A DNA stretch of 64,000 bases. Source: Paramecium sonneborni. Its lineage: Eukaryota; Ciliophora; Oligohymenophorea; Peniculida; Parameciidae. Positions 10,737 to 25,564 of this stretch are shown piece by piece. Below the pieces are notes generated by a model that ran no database searches, had not been told where the DNA came from, and saw only the letters and a list, made by a program, of their open reading frames with translations. Numbering within the stretch: position 1 is the first letter of the stretch; every line of letters begins with the position of its first letter. The DNA lies in contig CAJJDN010000012.1 of assembly GCA_905182985.1 (NCBI GenBank), forward strand, positions 681,802 through 745,801, read 5' to 3'. The position numbers and the translations under genes were made by a program.

Positions 10737-13700
10737 TCATCCTTCTTTTATAAGCTATGCTCCTTTTTGCTGGAACAGTATTTATAATTAATTTTTCTCA
10801 TTTTCTTTATTTTAATCCGTTATTTTACAATTTTTTGCTGATAATAAATTTTATCTTCCAAAGATTTTATAACATTTGATATAATTTTCATTTTGTTCTT
10901 TAGAATTTTAATCATGAATATTTTATGGAAATGAAAGATTATAAAGTCTGATAGATCCATCTTTCATAGCAACTGCCATATCAGTACAATTTGGAGAAAT
11001 TGATATCTTTTAAATAGTTTCAACAAAACCACGCAAAATGGCAATTATAGAAAATTACTTGAGACTCCAAAATCTTATAATTTTATCATCTGAAACTGAT
11101 ATAATAATTTGGTCATCACGTTAAATTTATATACATGTAATGGTACTTTCATTACAATTTAATATTTTAATTTCTGTACATTCTAATGAATTAACTTCTA
11201 TAGAAAATAAATGAATTTTGTTTTTTTTTGCAGCTACTAGAATATCCACATTATTTCCCAAAAATACTTAACTAATGATTTCTTCCTAATTTTAATCTAA
11301 ATCAACTTTTTATTTTTCATTTTTATCATAATTCCAAAGATATAAAGTTTTTCCACCTAATGCAATAATATTTTAGTTAGGCTTAATTGAAAAATGATGA
11401 ATACAATCATTAGAAGTAAACTCTTGTTTGGCTAGAGACTTTTTAAGATCATAATCTTTCAACTTAGATATTGTAATTTCTTTTGGGTCAGCAAATTAAT
11501 TAATTTTGGGATTATCATCCTTTCTTTTATCTATATCCCATATCTCAATTTTTGAAGAATTTTTTTCTTTATCAACACATAAAGTTATTATTTTATTTTT
11601 ATTAGATAAATATTAAATCTATTAAATATCGCATTAACTTTAAATCATTTAAGATTTATCTTCTAATTTCTGCATTATTTAATTTTATTAAATATCCCAG
11701 AATTCAATTTTTTCCTTTTGTGTTATTATAAATTACTTTTAATCTTCAGAAATTGAGAAGGATTTTATCCCAAATTCAAAATCTTTAGAAAGAAATAGAA
11801 TCTTTTGTTACATATCCCATAATTTAAGAGTTTTATCTTGACTACTAGAATATAAAATCAACCCATCTAAAGAAAATTCTAAATGATAAATTTGATCTTC
11901 ATGTCCATCCTAAGCCATTCTGTTGAAATTTTCCTATAAATTCCAAAATCTTATTAATTTGTCATGACTACCAGATGCCACAGTTAAATTATCTTAAGAT
12001 ATCTTAGCTATATTCACTTATTCTGAATGACCTTAGAATTTAGCAATAACTTTTCTAGCTTTAAAGTCCCAACAATAAATTATTTTATTATTTCCACATC
12101 CTACTAAAAATTGAGAATCTTAGGAGAATGAAAAATTCAGAAAAGCAATATTTTCTTCTAATTTATTAAAATCTGAATGTTATTTTGTATCTTACACATA
12201 TTCAAATATTTATTTGCCTGAAGAAAATATGATATTCTTTTTATTTTTTGAAATGGCAAATACTTAGCATTTCAATTTATCTTCAGTATAATATTCTATC
12301 TTTTTTTCTTCCAAATTTTTGACCTTAAATGATTCATTCTCTAAATATGCTGCTTTTTAGTAATCGGAGAATAAAACCAAACCATTCATTTTCTATAATT
12401 TTTCATTTAAATGAATAGATTTAATAAATTTTTTTTTCGTTAAATTTGTGAACATAATTTGATTTTTATTTATTACGGATGCAAGATATGTAGATGAAGT
12501 TGTTAAATTTGCTACGCCTTTTACACCTTATATTATTCCAATAAAATAAGATTATTATATATTTTCTAAATTGAAAACCATAATGCATGTAGTTTCTAGT
12601 ACTAAAATATTATTACAAAATGATAGATAATTAATATTTTCAAGTTTCTCCTTACATTTAATTTCAAAGATCTCCTTTTCATTTTTGATGCTATATATAA
12701 CACATTTTTCATCTCCAACAAAAATTATATTTTAATTATCTGCGCAAAACTCAAAAGCATAATATGAAGAAAACTGTTTAATAATTTTTTCTGATTAAAA
12801 TTCTGATAACACCGATTAATTTTGATTACCATATAATATATATTTTGAATCTTTTGATAATTTTATTCTACTTAATTTGTAAAAGTGGAATAATCTTAAT
12901 TTAGTCTGTCTTTAAACAGGATAAATAAAAGCTGAATCAGTATTATAAAAGCTCAAATAATTTCCATCTTTTGAATAAACAATTTAGTTATTCTTTAGAC
13001 TAAAGTAATCAATTAAAGCTGGCTCATCCTGTAATTTCCAAATTTTTACACATTCATATTATTTTGTATAGAGGTATTGATCATTATCAAACATTTAAGC
13101 ATCTGTAATAGATTGAAATTAAAAATTTGGAATTACTTTACTTTTTTTTGGTGAATTAATATCCAAAAAATATATATCAAATTTTAAAGCAACAACAAGT
13201 CTTTTTTTATCTTAACAATATCTAACTGATTCGATTTTATCTTCAAAATCATATCTGTTCTTAATTAAGAAATTATTCTTAGTATTCCAAATAACAACTT
13301 ATTTTTCTATTCCGCCAACAATGAATTCATTATCCTTTGAAAACTCATATGCAGTTTACACCTATTCTGATTATACTAAGATGCCTAAAAATTCAAATTG
13401 ATCAAATAAAATCTTCCCCATTTTAGAGTTTGAAATAACAGTAATACCTTATGTCTCATGCAAACTAAAGACTTTTTCTATTTAAGAATCACAAAAGAAT
13501 TCTGATACTCCTTTTAATTTAATTTAATAGATATCTTTCACATTCCATAATCTCAGCATTTCTCCTCCGCTAATTAAATATTGTCCATCATATGAGAAAC
13601 ATAAACATTTAACTTGTTCTCCTAGTTCAATTTTATATAATTGTTCTCTCGTATCAAATTTCCAAAACTTAATATTCAATTCACAATCAGTTGAAGCAAA

Positions 13701-16700
13701 TAAATTAATTTTTGGAGAAGAAGCTATAGCTTAAATATAAAGCTTTTCATCTTCTTAAATAATCTAAGCATTCTCATCCTAAGTGAACTTCCAAATTTTT
13801 ATTTCATTTTCAATAAAATAGGCCAAATATTAATTATCATAAGAAAAATATAGATCTGTATTTTTATCAATAAATTCTTCTAATTCATATTTTTCTTCAT
13901 TATTCTCCAAAATTTTTATCAAATTCTTTCCTTCAATTATAAGAGCCAAAAATTTATTATCAAAAGAAAACGCCATTTTAGATATTTGACCTGCAAATTC
14001 AATTTCTTAATTTTTCTTAAATATTAAATCTGAAAAAGTCCAGATTCGAATTTTTTAATCATCACTAAAACTAGCAAATAATAGAGATGAATTGGAAAAT
14101 ACGCCGCATCGAAAATAATTATTGTGATTTTCAAATTGAATATTCTCAATACTTTCTGGCATAATAATTGAATTGCCATTTAAAAATAATTTATCATCAT
14201 AAGAAATAGAAGTAGGATTCATTTCATTATAAGCGCGTTCATCAGCCCTTTTTTAAAATTATTGTTAATTTAACCTTATTATTGCAATTTTAGTTTTTGT
14301 TTTTGTATAGATGGCTACCATATCAGAATCAGAGGATATTGTTATATTCTTATGAAAATAACAATCGTGATAGGTTGTTATTAATTTACATTCCTATACT
14401 GACCAACGTTTTAAATTTCCACCATTATGATAGCTTAATAATTCTGTTCTTTTTTCAATAAATAAGAGCTCTTAAATTTTAGGACCTTCATTTTCTAAAA
14501 CATTTAATACTGCATTTGTTTCTAAATCCCAGAATATTATTTAATCTTCATTAACTGAAGCAATCAAATTTTAATCTGGAGAGAAAGCTATGCAAGTGCA
14601 ATTATTTAATTTATAATACTATTCTTGATTACAAATATCGTTTATATTTTGAATTATTACTGCATCTTCAACCCCATATAATAATTATTTATTATCAGGA
14701 GTAAATAATATTGAATTAATTCTATATTTTGATGAACTTAGAAGTTATTCATCCCATTTTTTATTTTTAAAATCCCAAATAATAATTTAATTATTAATAT
14801 AAGACTCTTTTATGCAAGCAATATAGTCCGTATTAATTATAAAGTACTAAATTGGAGAAGGCATTTTGATTTCATCTACCTTTTCTAATTTTTCAACATT
14901 CCAAATTCTAATATTTTAATCATTAGAATATGAGGCTAACAATTCTCCATTTGAGTAGAACTAAATTAAAATTAATTAAGCTTCTCCAGTTTATAAAATA
15001 AACCCATCTTTCACTTCAGAATTTTCTTTAATCTAATTTATATCCCAACATTAAATTAAACCTGATTTATCTACAACATAAAGTTATTATTCATTTTATG
15101 ATAGTTGCAATGATATGATCTTTTCTTATGGACGAATAATGTGCTCAGTTTTCTTGATCTTCTTTAGATCATTTATTATCCATGATTCTATTAAGTTGTT
15201 ATCCTATGCTATAAATAACAGATGATCATCTGCTGATAATAACAATTCAAAAGGTTTGCCTGTAGTTGCTATGAATTCTTCTAAATCTTTGTAATTTTAG
15301 ACATCCCAAAATTTAATAAAATTCTCAGAATCTCCAGTTATAATATATTTATCATCATTTGAATATTGCATAACTATTATTTAACCTTTATGCCCATCTA
15401 ATTTTGGTTTTTCTGAGCAAATCAAATTTTCCCATTCTGCTTTTTCCAAATTTGCCTCATCAAATAAACAAGAATCAATAACAACATCTTTAAGAATTGA
15501 TTTCTTAAATTTAGTGTTATAGAAAGATAATCCTCTGAAAGTTGTCTTTTCTATTTCAATCTCTGAAAAGTCTTAATCTCCTAAATATACTTATAAATAG
15601 CTTAATAAACAAAAGCTATTTGAGGAAGCAGTTATAAATGCTTTCTTTTTTTTTTTTGATAATTTAGCCATTATTATTAATTTGGCATTTATTTATTCAT
15701 CCATTCTTATCTTATCTTTTAGTTTATCAAAAGATCCAGCATAATTTTCAAAGGAAATATTAAATTTATTGTTATTAAAAAGGGATTTCTCCAAATTTTT
15801 TTCACATTTTTCAGTTATTTAATTATTTTTCAACTCAAGTTCGTTAATTAGATTGTTTATATGTTTGGCTACATAGAATTCTTAAATAGATTTATGATTA
15901 AATGAATAACTTTTTCCTTTCAAACTAATCAATGCAGAACTTCGAACAAGTTTTCTATATTCATCTTCCAAATCATCAAAATAATCCTTTATCCAATTCC
16001 CCTCATCGTTTTAATCAAAATAGTTATTTTTCAATTATAATCTACCTTTTTGCTCATAATTAATTTATGTAAGTTACTTCATTGTCATTTCTAAAGCTAA
16101 AGATTCTGAAAATTAAATTAAATCTATTGTAAAACTATCAACATTCTCAATTTTTCCTAATTGTCTCAGTTTCTAAATTTATTAATCATGATAGAATTCT
16201 ATAAAGTTTTAATAAAATTCATAAACAGTAAATGTTTTCATTTATAAAGCTGGTATCACAAATTTCAGATCATCATTTTATTAAAATTGTTATATATTTT
16301 TTTAGATTAAATCTTCAGATGATTTGATATCTGTAATTGAATATTTTTCAAAAAATCTTAAGCTTTCTAATTATTCAAGAAGGATTTTTAGACTTTTTAA
16401 ATTCTACTGATCTTAATCAATTTCAGCTTATTCTTTTTAAGCTAATTCTTTTTAAATTTATTATTATTAAACTTCATTTTATTAAACTTCATTTTATTAA
16501 ACTTTATTTTATTCAATTTAATTCTTCTTTATTTATTAAGAATATTTTTTCAATTATTTTTAAGATAAATCATGTTTTCTTTTGAGTTTCAGATAGTTTT
16601 TCGAAAACAATTCTTTAATTTCATTGGAACCATTATATTTTTTCGATAAATTTGGAAGAGTTTAAACAACAATTTCGAGCATGAATGGGGTTGATTTAAA

Positions 16701-19700
16701 ATGCTCAATTTTTAAGTTTTTAATAGTTTCTTAGTATTATTTAACACTCCATAAAGCACCTAATTCTTTTTCTAAGATAGTTAATTAATCATCTTAAACA
16801 TATTAAAATGCTGAGTTTTCTTTTAAAATTTTTATTATTCTTTTTATTTGTCCATCATCAAGTAATTTATTTTAATCAGAATTATCATTCTTCTTTAAAA
16901 CTTAATCATTTATTTTTTCCCAAATTTTTTTAAATTCTTCAATGTCTATAACTTTTTATTTTATTTACTTAACAAAATCATATAGAAATTTAATTCTTCT
17001 TTTAATACTCAATATTACATAATCTTCTAAATACTGATCACTTTATTTCATTTTAAAATTCAAGATTTCTACTTCCTTTAAAGTTTATGTATTTTCTCCA
17101 AAAAACCAAGTTTAATATCCCATGCTTGTTAAAATTTCTTTTCGTGTTGTTATTATAAATTTTGCTTTTTTTACTTTATTATTATTAGGACTAAGATCAA
17201 GCTCTTATATAAGTCTATTTGTATGTATCAAATTGGATTATATACAATCCTACTTCATCTCATCGTAGCTATCAAGTATCATAACTACTCTAATTGTATT
17301 TTTTAAAATAGCTTCTTTAAATTCCTTCAACTATAGTTTATCAAATCCATAATTTTCAGATTCAAGAGCTTAATCTAATAGATTGAACTTAGGATCTTTT
17401 AATTATGGTAATAAAATGTGAATTGGAATCCATTAATTGTTCCAATCCTCTTGGACTTAGATCTATTTCCATAAATAATACTCAATTTTTCTAGCTGCTC
17501 TACTTTTTCCAGATCCTGCTGAACCTTTAATTAACATTACATCTGTTTCCTATTCATCATAAATAAATTAATTAACTTCCCCTTCACTTTTATTATCCTT
17601 ATTATTTCCTTTAATGTCTTCTATCAATAAATCCGATTAATCAGAACCCTGCAAAGATTTCTTTATTTCTCCTGTTTTTGGATCGATTTCTTCAGTTTTT
17701 AAAGTAATATATACAGAATCAAGTTCAATGATAGAGGCTTATGTTACCACCTTATCTTTTCTAATTTATAATAATTCCTAATAATTCTTTCCTCTCAACT
17801 TTCTAATATCATTACCTATTTACTTTAATGATTCTTAAAGATCGTCTATCTTCTGTTTCAATTATTTTATATTTTTCTAGATTTCTTTTAAAAAGATCAA
17901 AGAAATATCTAATTATTATGACATTTCTGTGATATTCGCTAAAAACTCTTCAAATTCCTCATATTAAATAGTTAATTATTACTATAACCTTTCTTTATTA
18001 GATAAATTGCCTTCAAAACGAATTTTCTATTCAAATTCTTCCATTTATTTTAATTTTTAATTCATTTCTTCTTTAATGGAGTTAGAAAATGATTTAAGAT
18101 CAGGAGAAAATAATAATTTTTACATTTCTACTATTTCTTTATTCTTAAGTAATGCTCTTACACTTTCATCTTTTTCAATTAACCATAGACGCTTGATATA
18201 TTCTTAACAATCTAATTAAATATCTTTTTCAGGAACTTAAGAATAAATTTTTATAAGATGAAAGAAAAAACATTCTCTAACTATGTAATCTTTGTTTATA
18301 TCTAAGAATTTTCTTTCTACTATTATTTCTTATTCATATAAACTATCTAATAAAATTTTATAGTCTTCATCTGTTTCTTTTAATGCTTTCTCTATCTCTG
18401 TATAGTGTCCTTCTTTTTCAGTTGTGAAATTAAATAATTTAGAATTGTAACAAAAAATAGAAGCAAAATCATCAAATGATAAATTCCTACTTTAAAAAAA
18501 CGAAATTTGACCATCAATTTTCTTAAAATCCTCAGATATTTTTTAAAGTTATTTATGGAAATTAACTTTTTTGAGAGTTTATTCAATTTTTTAATTGAAT
18601 ATATCTAAACTATTCTTTTGATTATTTTTTTCTACTTTTTCCAAATATGATAAATTTAAATCAATTAATTACGATACATCATGCAAATCTTCAATAAAAA
18701 ATTTAACTTATTTAATTAATTCATTTAATTCTTTTATTTTTTATGAAAACTGTTTCAAATCTTCTTCGTAATCAGCGCTTTTTTAAGCAGAAATTTATTG
18801 TTATATATTATTCTTATCTTAGTTATATTAATGATATTAAACATAATAATTGTAAATATTTTTTTCGCATTAATAAATATCTTATTATGAGGGCAACTTT
18901 AGTTTATTGCATTAATCAATATCTTATTTTGAGGACAACATTAAATTATGTAGTTCATTATAAATTTAAACTTAAAGACCAAGGGCTTTATCACTTTGTT
19001 AGTTCCAAGAATTTTATTTTATTTAATTTGTTGTTTTTTCAACCAATTTTAACATTTTTTAAAAGACATTTTCATCTCTCTAAAGTTCTTTAAATAAACT
19101 TTCAAGATCTTTCTATTATTTTTAGATCAAATCTACTTTATCTCCTAATTTAGAATGTTATTCTTTTGAATTAAAATTTTATTATTCAGGCTTTTTAGCA
19201 TTAATATTCAATTGAATACTCATATTGGTGTGTAATTTTGCCAAAATATATACTTTTTATATCAGATATCTTTTAAATATTTCCATGTTCATAATTTAGT
19301 ATTAAATGTTAATTTAATATGGTTAGATAACTTCAATTGTTTCAAATTTTTATGCAAGATCAAATTTAATATTAAAATATTCATCCTCTTTAAAATATTT
19401 ATCCTTAATTTTAATAAAACTTATTAAATCAGCTTAAATTTTTTTATCAATCTAAGAATCATCATTTTGAATTTCCACTGTTTAAATATGTTGTTATAAT
19501 TCTGATTAAAACTTTTAAAAGTATTCAACAAATTAATCAACAATTTTCTGAGTTTTGCAAATGAATGAATCACTGAATTATTCTTTCATTTTATTTTCAA
19601 ATTCTTTTTATTCTTCTGTATTCAGAGTTTTATATACTTTTTCTTTAAATTGATTCATGAAATTGAAAAAGTTAGTATAATAATCAGGGATTTTTTCAAA

Positions 19701-21506
19701 TATTGTTTAAAGCCAAATTTCTTCATACAAATAATCAATTTTATTTTCGTAATTCTAAAATTTCTTCAATTTTTCTTGATAATTATTATTTTTACCCTTT
19801 TTATCCTTATTACCCTTTTTATCATTTTAATTCTCATTTGTATTTTCTGTGCTACCTTCTTATTTTTTTACTAAATAGTTTTTACAAATAATTAACCTAT
19901 TTTTTTCTATTATGATTAAGACATTCAATTCAAATAGAAAATATAAAAATTTGAATAGGTTTCCAGTTAATTATTTAGTTGATTCTTCAAATTTTTCTTT
20001 ATTAGGTTGAAAGTTATTTTTATCATCCTTTGATTTTGATAATGAAAAAAATGAATTTTAAAAGGCATTTTATTATTTTTCAATAGTATCTATTAATCCT
20101 ATTAAAAGTTGATTTAAATTTTCTAAAGCATACAATTAATCATTTGTGTACAATAATTAATGTTATTATGAAACTTAGTCTTCTATTTTTTTTTTTTAAG
20201 CCTTTTCAAATGAAAAATCTATGTAAAATTAAAAGAAGCCTTATTCACAGATAAATTTTTCTTCTAAAAGTCTTTTTTAAAATAATTTTATTCTTTCGAC
20301 GCCAGAATCGATTAAAATTTCTGCTGATTATGGATCAATTGAGTCAAAAGAAATATTATTATTTACTTTTGCCATTGATTTGTCATAAGACAATAATTAT
20401 ATAAAATTGGACTTTATTAATTAATTCCATAGATAATTCTTTCTTACTAATTCCAAATTTTTAAACTAATCAGTTTTGGATATCAATTATCTATACGAAA
20501 TCAAGTCTGAAAAAGCATGAATCCAGCAATAATGTACAATCCAATTATGAGATTTCGAAATTTATTTATTATATCCATATTTAAGTTTTGTAATTTAATC
20601 ATTAATATTATTCCCTTCTTAAATATTTCTGATAATGCTCCATTTCAACAAAAACAAATAGTAATATATCTCATATGTTTGTATAGGAAAAGTGTACTAA
20701 TTGTATTTTTCATTAAACACAAACTTTGCGAAATTAAATAAATTGCTCGTAAAGTCGCCAGTTATTGTTAAAGTAATCAAGGATTATATCCCACTTGATG
20801 CCAATTTTATTCCTTCACATATTAGCTTTTGGTAATTTTTGTTAATATTTATTAAAACTATTTTTATTAGTGTTATTTAGAAGTTCAATCCATTAATCCA
20901 AAAATTTTGATGCACTTCAAGGTCTTATTAAATTAAATCAACTATTGGCAATAATTCGATCAGTGATATCACTTAAATCTAACGATCTTAACCTTAAATG
21001 CCTTTTTTTACTAAATAAGTATATATTATTAATAAGAAATCATTACAAACTTCCAAAACATAATAGCATATACATCCTGAACCCTTTAGATAAATTAAAA
21101 TCTTCGAAATAAGCTATGTAAAACAATTTTTAGCAGCATCGTAAACCATTTTAGTATAATCATCATTTTTACATATTTCATAAATCCAAATTCTATTATC
21201 TTAAAACCATTATAATGACATCATTATTTCATCTCTTTAAAAAGGATCTAATTGCTAATCACTTTTGTCAATGAGTATTCGACAATTTTATTTCATTTTT
21301 ATAACATAATTCAAAGGAAGTTTACGAAAGATTTATGGTGTTTTATTATTTATCTTTGATGTTGTTATACATCCTCCTCCTCTAAGTTAAGACTTTGATG
21401 TACTGCTATTCGTTTTACCCTGATCTAAATTAAAAGAAAGCTAGCTGATTATATCTTTACTTTCATATTATCCTACTCTTGCTAATATATGTTTTAGAAA
21501 TTCCAT
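10737..21506 (-). CDS. Giant NACHT-pentapeptide-WD40 STAND ATPase, intronless (3589 aa)
   Basis: One uninterrupted frame from ATG 21506 to TGA 10737, 3590 codons. Residues 1-1300 are helical and Gln/Lys/Glu-rich (coiled coil). The NACHT core follows: Walker A GSAGSGKS at 1328-1335, Walker B with acidic pair LDSYDE at 1411-1416, and KFIITTRKE as the sensor strand. After it comes FNHKSIQEFYVAKHI (about 1865), the usual end of the NACHT helical part. A short pentapeptide-like strip (FYNTKFKKSILKDV..., about 1990-2020) leads into WD40 repeats from about 2035 to the end (SNDDKYIITGDSENFIKFWD, GHEDQIYHLEFSLDG and many more). Such proteins act as ATP-driven switches in which the propeller senses a ligand and the N-terminus signals. 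The target is unknown. A decayed relative of its 3' end lies just upstream. Confidence 0.85.
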
Positions 21507-21754
21507 AATTTTTAATATTGTCTTTTTTGAATAATATTTTTCCTTATAAATAAATAAAACAACTATTAAGATAATTCAAAAATCAAAAAAGCTTCCTTTA
21601 ATTCTTTCTATGTCAAAAAATTAGAATTATTATATTTTCAGCCTTTATTCTCCTAAATAATAACTTAAATCAATCTTGGAAATTTAAGCTTTATTTTAAA
21701 TTAATAAGAACAATATGAAAATTGAAATATATTTAAGATTACATTTTGAAAAAT
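21507..21754. promoter_or_regulatory. 5' flank of the NACHT-WD40 gene
   Basis: About 250 nt, A/T-rich with no convincing frame, between the start codon of the giant ATPase gene and the first pseudogene fragment. It must contain that gene's promoter, but ciliate promoters have no motif I can point to. Confidence 0.3.
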
Positions 21755-21990
21755 TTTAAATCTGTTATTGCAAGTAATGTAACTCTTCCACTTCCAAGTT
21801 AAAATTAAATTAGACGATCCAAAATAATCTCCAGATTATTAATCTTTTAAAAATTTATTATCTTTTTAATCAGGAAAGACTTTAACTAAACCAGATGTAA
21901 TAATACAGAATTTGTGTCCCTCTCTGGAATACATATTAAAAAGTTGATTAAACAAATTCAGAGTGCAAGAATGATATAAAGAACATAATT
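21755..21990 (-). pseudogene. Cyclic-nucleotide-binding domain fragment, frameshifted
   Basis: Minus-strand text GHKFCIITSGLVKVF, then QSGDYFGSSNLILT, closely parallels the first CNB domain of the gene at 26712-29301 (GHKFYIIESGLAKVF ... QSGDYFGESALIQT). An extra T after the codons for LILT shifts the frame before the conserved GRRRASVLAVTDLK stretch, which then continues in another frame. Only about 80 codons remain and nothing else of the parent gene is visible nearby, so this is a broken partial copy. Confidence 0.75.
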
Positions 21991-22609
21991 ATCTTTTTAA
22001 TTTAATTTTTAAATTCCATGAAATTTAATTATCATTATATATGTATAATTATTCTGATTTTTATAATTATTAATTAGTAATAAATAGTATAAATTACATC
22101 CTTAAGGTATTTTAGTGATATATCTGACTAAAACAATGAATTAATGAATAAATGAATTTTATAGGAATGAACAAACCCATCATCTAATAATTATTTTTCT
22201 CAAGATCCATATTGAAACTATTTTTATTAATATGACATTTTCCCAAATGTATATCTACAACTATATTCTGAGAAATTACAAAAAATAATTGCTGAGAAGT
22301 CTTTTAACATTTAATGATAACTCAGCTTTAATATAAATTTCTAATTAATATCAAAATTATTATAACAAATAATAAAATAAATAATAAATAATATAATTTT
22401 AATGATATTTTATTTTTCTAAATTGATTCATAGAACTTTAGTTATATAAATAATTATTATAGAGAATCTGTTATTAATAATAATATATTTGATGATATAT
22501 ATATATCAATGTTATTGTTATTATTCTTGTTTTTTATTTATATCCGCTTTTTGCAAAAAAAGAGTTTCTAATGATTTTCCATCTTGTTTCATTATTGAAT
22601 CTTATAAAA
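21991..22609. other. AT-rich spacer between two pseudogene fragments
   Basis: About 620 nt of strongly A/T-rich sequence with several TA and TAA runs (for example 22340-22400 and 22490-22510). I see no coding-like frame, tRNA or repeat unit. It may be decayed flank of the pseudogenes. Confidence 0.4.
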
Positions 22610-25475
22610 CACAATTTTTTGCTGATATTAAATTTTATCTTCCAAAGATTTTATAACAAATGATATAATTTTCATTGCTATTTAGTTGTTTAGAATGTTA
22701 AAAGTGAAAATTTTGATGGAAATGAAAGATTATTAAGTCTGATTGATCCATCTTTCATAGCAACTACCATATCAGTACAATTTGGAGAAATTGATATCAT
22801 TTAAATAGTTTCAACAAAACCACACAAAATTGCAATTATAGAAAATTACTTGAGACTCCAAAATCTCAAATTTTATCTTCTGAAACTGATATAATCATTG
22901 AGTTTTCGTCTAAAATTTATATACATGTGAGGGTACTTTCATTACAATTTAATATTTTAATTATTTTAACTTCTAATGAATTTACTTTTATAGAAAATAA
23001 ATGAATTTCGTTACTTTTTGCAGCTACTAAAATATTATTATTTTTTTATGAAAACTACTTAATTAATGATTTCTCTAAAGTTTTCCTCAAAATCAACTAT
23101 TTTTTTTCATTTGTATCATAATTCCAAAGAGCTAAAGTTTCTCCACATAATGCGATAATTCTTGATTTAGACATAATTGAAAAATAAAGAAAATAATAAA
23201 AGGAAATAAATACTTGTTTAACATGAGACTTTTTTAGATCTTGATATTCCAACTAATACATTGTATTTTCTTTTGTGGAATGTACTATGCTATATCAATA
23301 GATATCATTTGTAAATCTAAATTTATTTATATCTTATTCAAAATAAATAATCCTTGTTAATTTTATTTTGTGTAAATCTATTAGATTCCAAAGTTTGAAA
23401 AAACCTTCTTAACAAATTTATGATAATAATTTTTCCTTTCTAGATACTATTAAATTTTTAATTTTCTCCTTATGATAGATTGTTTATACAACATTACTGA
23501 GTTTAAACCTAATGAATCAATATTTTCGCAATCTCTAAATTCTATTTAATAATCCTTATTAGATACAATTATCTTTTTATTAGGTAAAAAAACAGCAATA
23601 AAACAATTTTTATAGGCTTTCAATTTCAATTGAATTATAAATAATTGAAAAAAAAGAAATTTATAAAAAAATCTCAATTTTTAAATGTAAGTGACTTTTA
23701 ATGGTTTCTTTTTCTCTTTAATTTAAAAATTATCTCCAAGATTTAATTAATTATCAGAGTCTAAAAAACAAATGTATTAGCCGTTTCTAGATACTTAGTA
23801 AAGTTCAATTTAAATTTCAGCATATTAATAAATTTTAGGAGAAATTTGCTCCTCTAGTTTCTATATATCTTAAATTTCAGCTATTGAAAATTGTTCTTTT
23901 TTACCTTTATTTTCATAGTTGTAATCAGATAAAGTAATGAACTCACTTTTATTAGATAAAAATTAAATCTATTTAATATTTGCTTTTATTGAAGAATTTT
24001 AAGATCTAAATCCATTAATTAACTCTGTCGAAGATTTTTGCATTACTTGATATTATTAAATATGCCAAAATTCAACTCTTTCTAGTTAAGTGATTATGAT
24101 TGACTTTTAATTTTCAGAAAATGAGAAGGAGTCTATCCCAAATTCAAAATCTTTAGAAAGAAATAGAATCTTTTGTTACATATTCCATAATTTAAGAGTT
24201 TTATCTTGACTACTAGAATATAAAATCAAACCATCTACTGAAAATTCTAAATGATTAACTTGATCTTCATGTCCATCCTAAGCCATTCTGTTGAAATTTT
24301 CCTATAAATTCCAAAATCTTATTAATTTGTCATGACTACCAGATGCCACAGTTAAATTATCTTAAGATATCTTCGCTATATTCACTTATTCTGAATGACC
24401 TTAGAATTTAGCAATACCTTTTCTAGCCTTAAAATTCCAACAATAAATTATTTTATTAATTCCACATCCTACTAAAAATTGGGAATCTTGGAGAATGAAA
24501 AATTCAGAAAAGCAATATTTTCACCTAATTTATGAAATTTTGAATAAACTATTCTATTTTACTCATATATATATATTTAATTGCTCGAAGAAAATATGAG
24601 ATTATTTTTATTTTTTTAAATGGCAAATGCTTAACATTCCAATTTTTCAATATCACATTCTATTTTGTTTTATTTCAAATTTTTGACCTTTAATGATTTT
24701 TCATGTAAATAAGTGCTCTCTCAGAATTGGAAAATAAAATGAAATCATCTTAAATTTAATAATCTTCATTCAAATGAATTGATTTAAAAAATTTTTTGTT
24801 AGTTATATCTGTATTCTCATTTAATTGTAATTAATCCCAAATGCAAGATTATTAGATGAAAATGTTGAATTAACTAAATCGTTTACCCCTTAAATTATTC
24901 TAATAAACTCAGGTTCATATATCTTTTTTATATTATAAAGCCTAATACATGCAGTTACTGATACTAAAATCTTCTTGTCATTTGATAATGATAATTGATA
25001 ACTGATATTTCCAGATTTTTCATTAAAGAAAAATTAATTGATTTCCTTTTTTTATTTAAGTTATAGATGACACATTTTTCTCCTTCAACAAAAATTAAAT
25101 TTTCATTATCTGGGCTAAACTCAAAAGCATCATATGAAGAAAACTCTTAAATTTTTTAATCTGATTAAATATATGATAATATCGAATAATTTTTATTACC
25201 ATATAATATATAAACTGAATTATTTGATATTTTATTTCTATTTAATTAGTAAATGTGGAATAATCTTAATTTGCTCTATGTCTAAATAGGGTAAATTGGA
25301 TAAATTACAGTCGAATAAATATTATAAAAGCTCAAACAATATCCATCTCCTAAATAAACAATTTATTCTGTAGAATTAAAGTTGGTTTGTTTTGTAAACT
25401 CCAAATTTTTACACATTCATATTATTTTGTATAGAGGTATTGATCATTACCAAACATTTAAACATCAACCTTTTT
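22610..25475 (-). pseudogene. Decayed copy of the 3' (WD40) end of the NACHT-WD40 gene
   Basis: Aligns base by base for long stretches with about 10830-13105 of the intact gene, for example around 24110-24480 versus 11750-12120. It carries small indels. At about 22861-22880 one base is missing relative to 11071-11091, which shifts the frame, and other indels follow. About 600-700 nt near 23280-23960 have no counterpart in the intact gene but read like further WD40 blades, so the parent was probably a longer paralogue, or the intact gene lost blades. The NACHT core and N-terminus are absent. Confidence 0.85.
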
Positions 25476-25564
25476 TAAATTTTTTTATCCAATCAATTTT
25501 TTAAACAATTGATTCAAGAATTTCAAATCATTAATCAAATTAAAATCCTAGAAAAAAAATATAT

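Noticed and set aside
22340..22510. TA-rich runs as possible telomere, IES boundary or microsatellite
   Set aside because: No G4T2/G3T3-type telomere repeat, and no excised-element structure can be shown from one sequence; ordinary for DNA this AT-rich.
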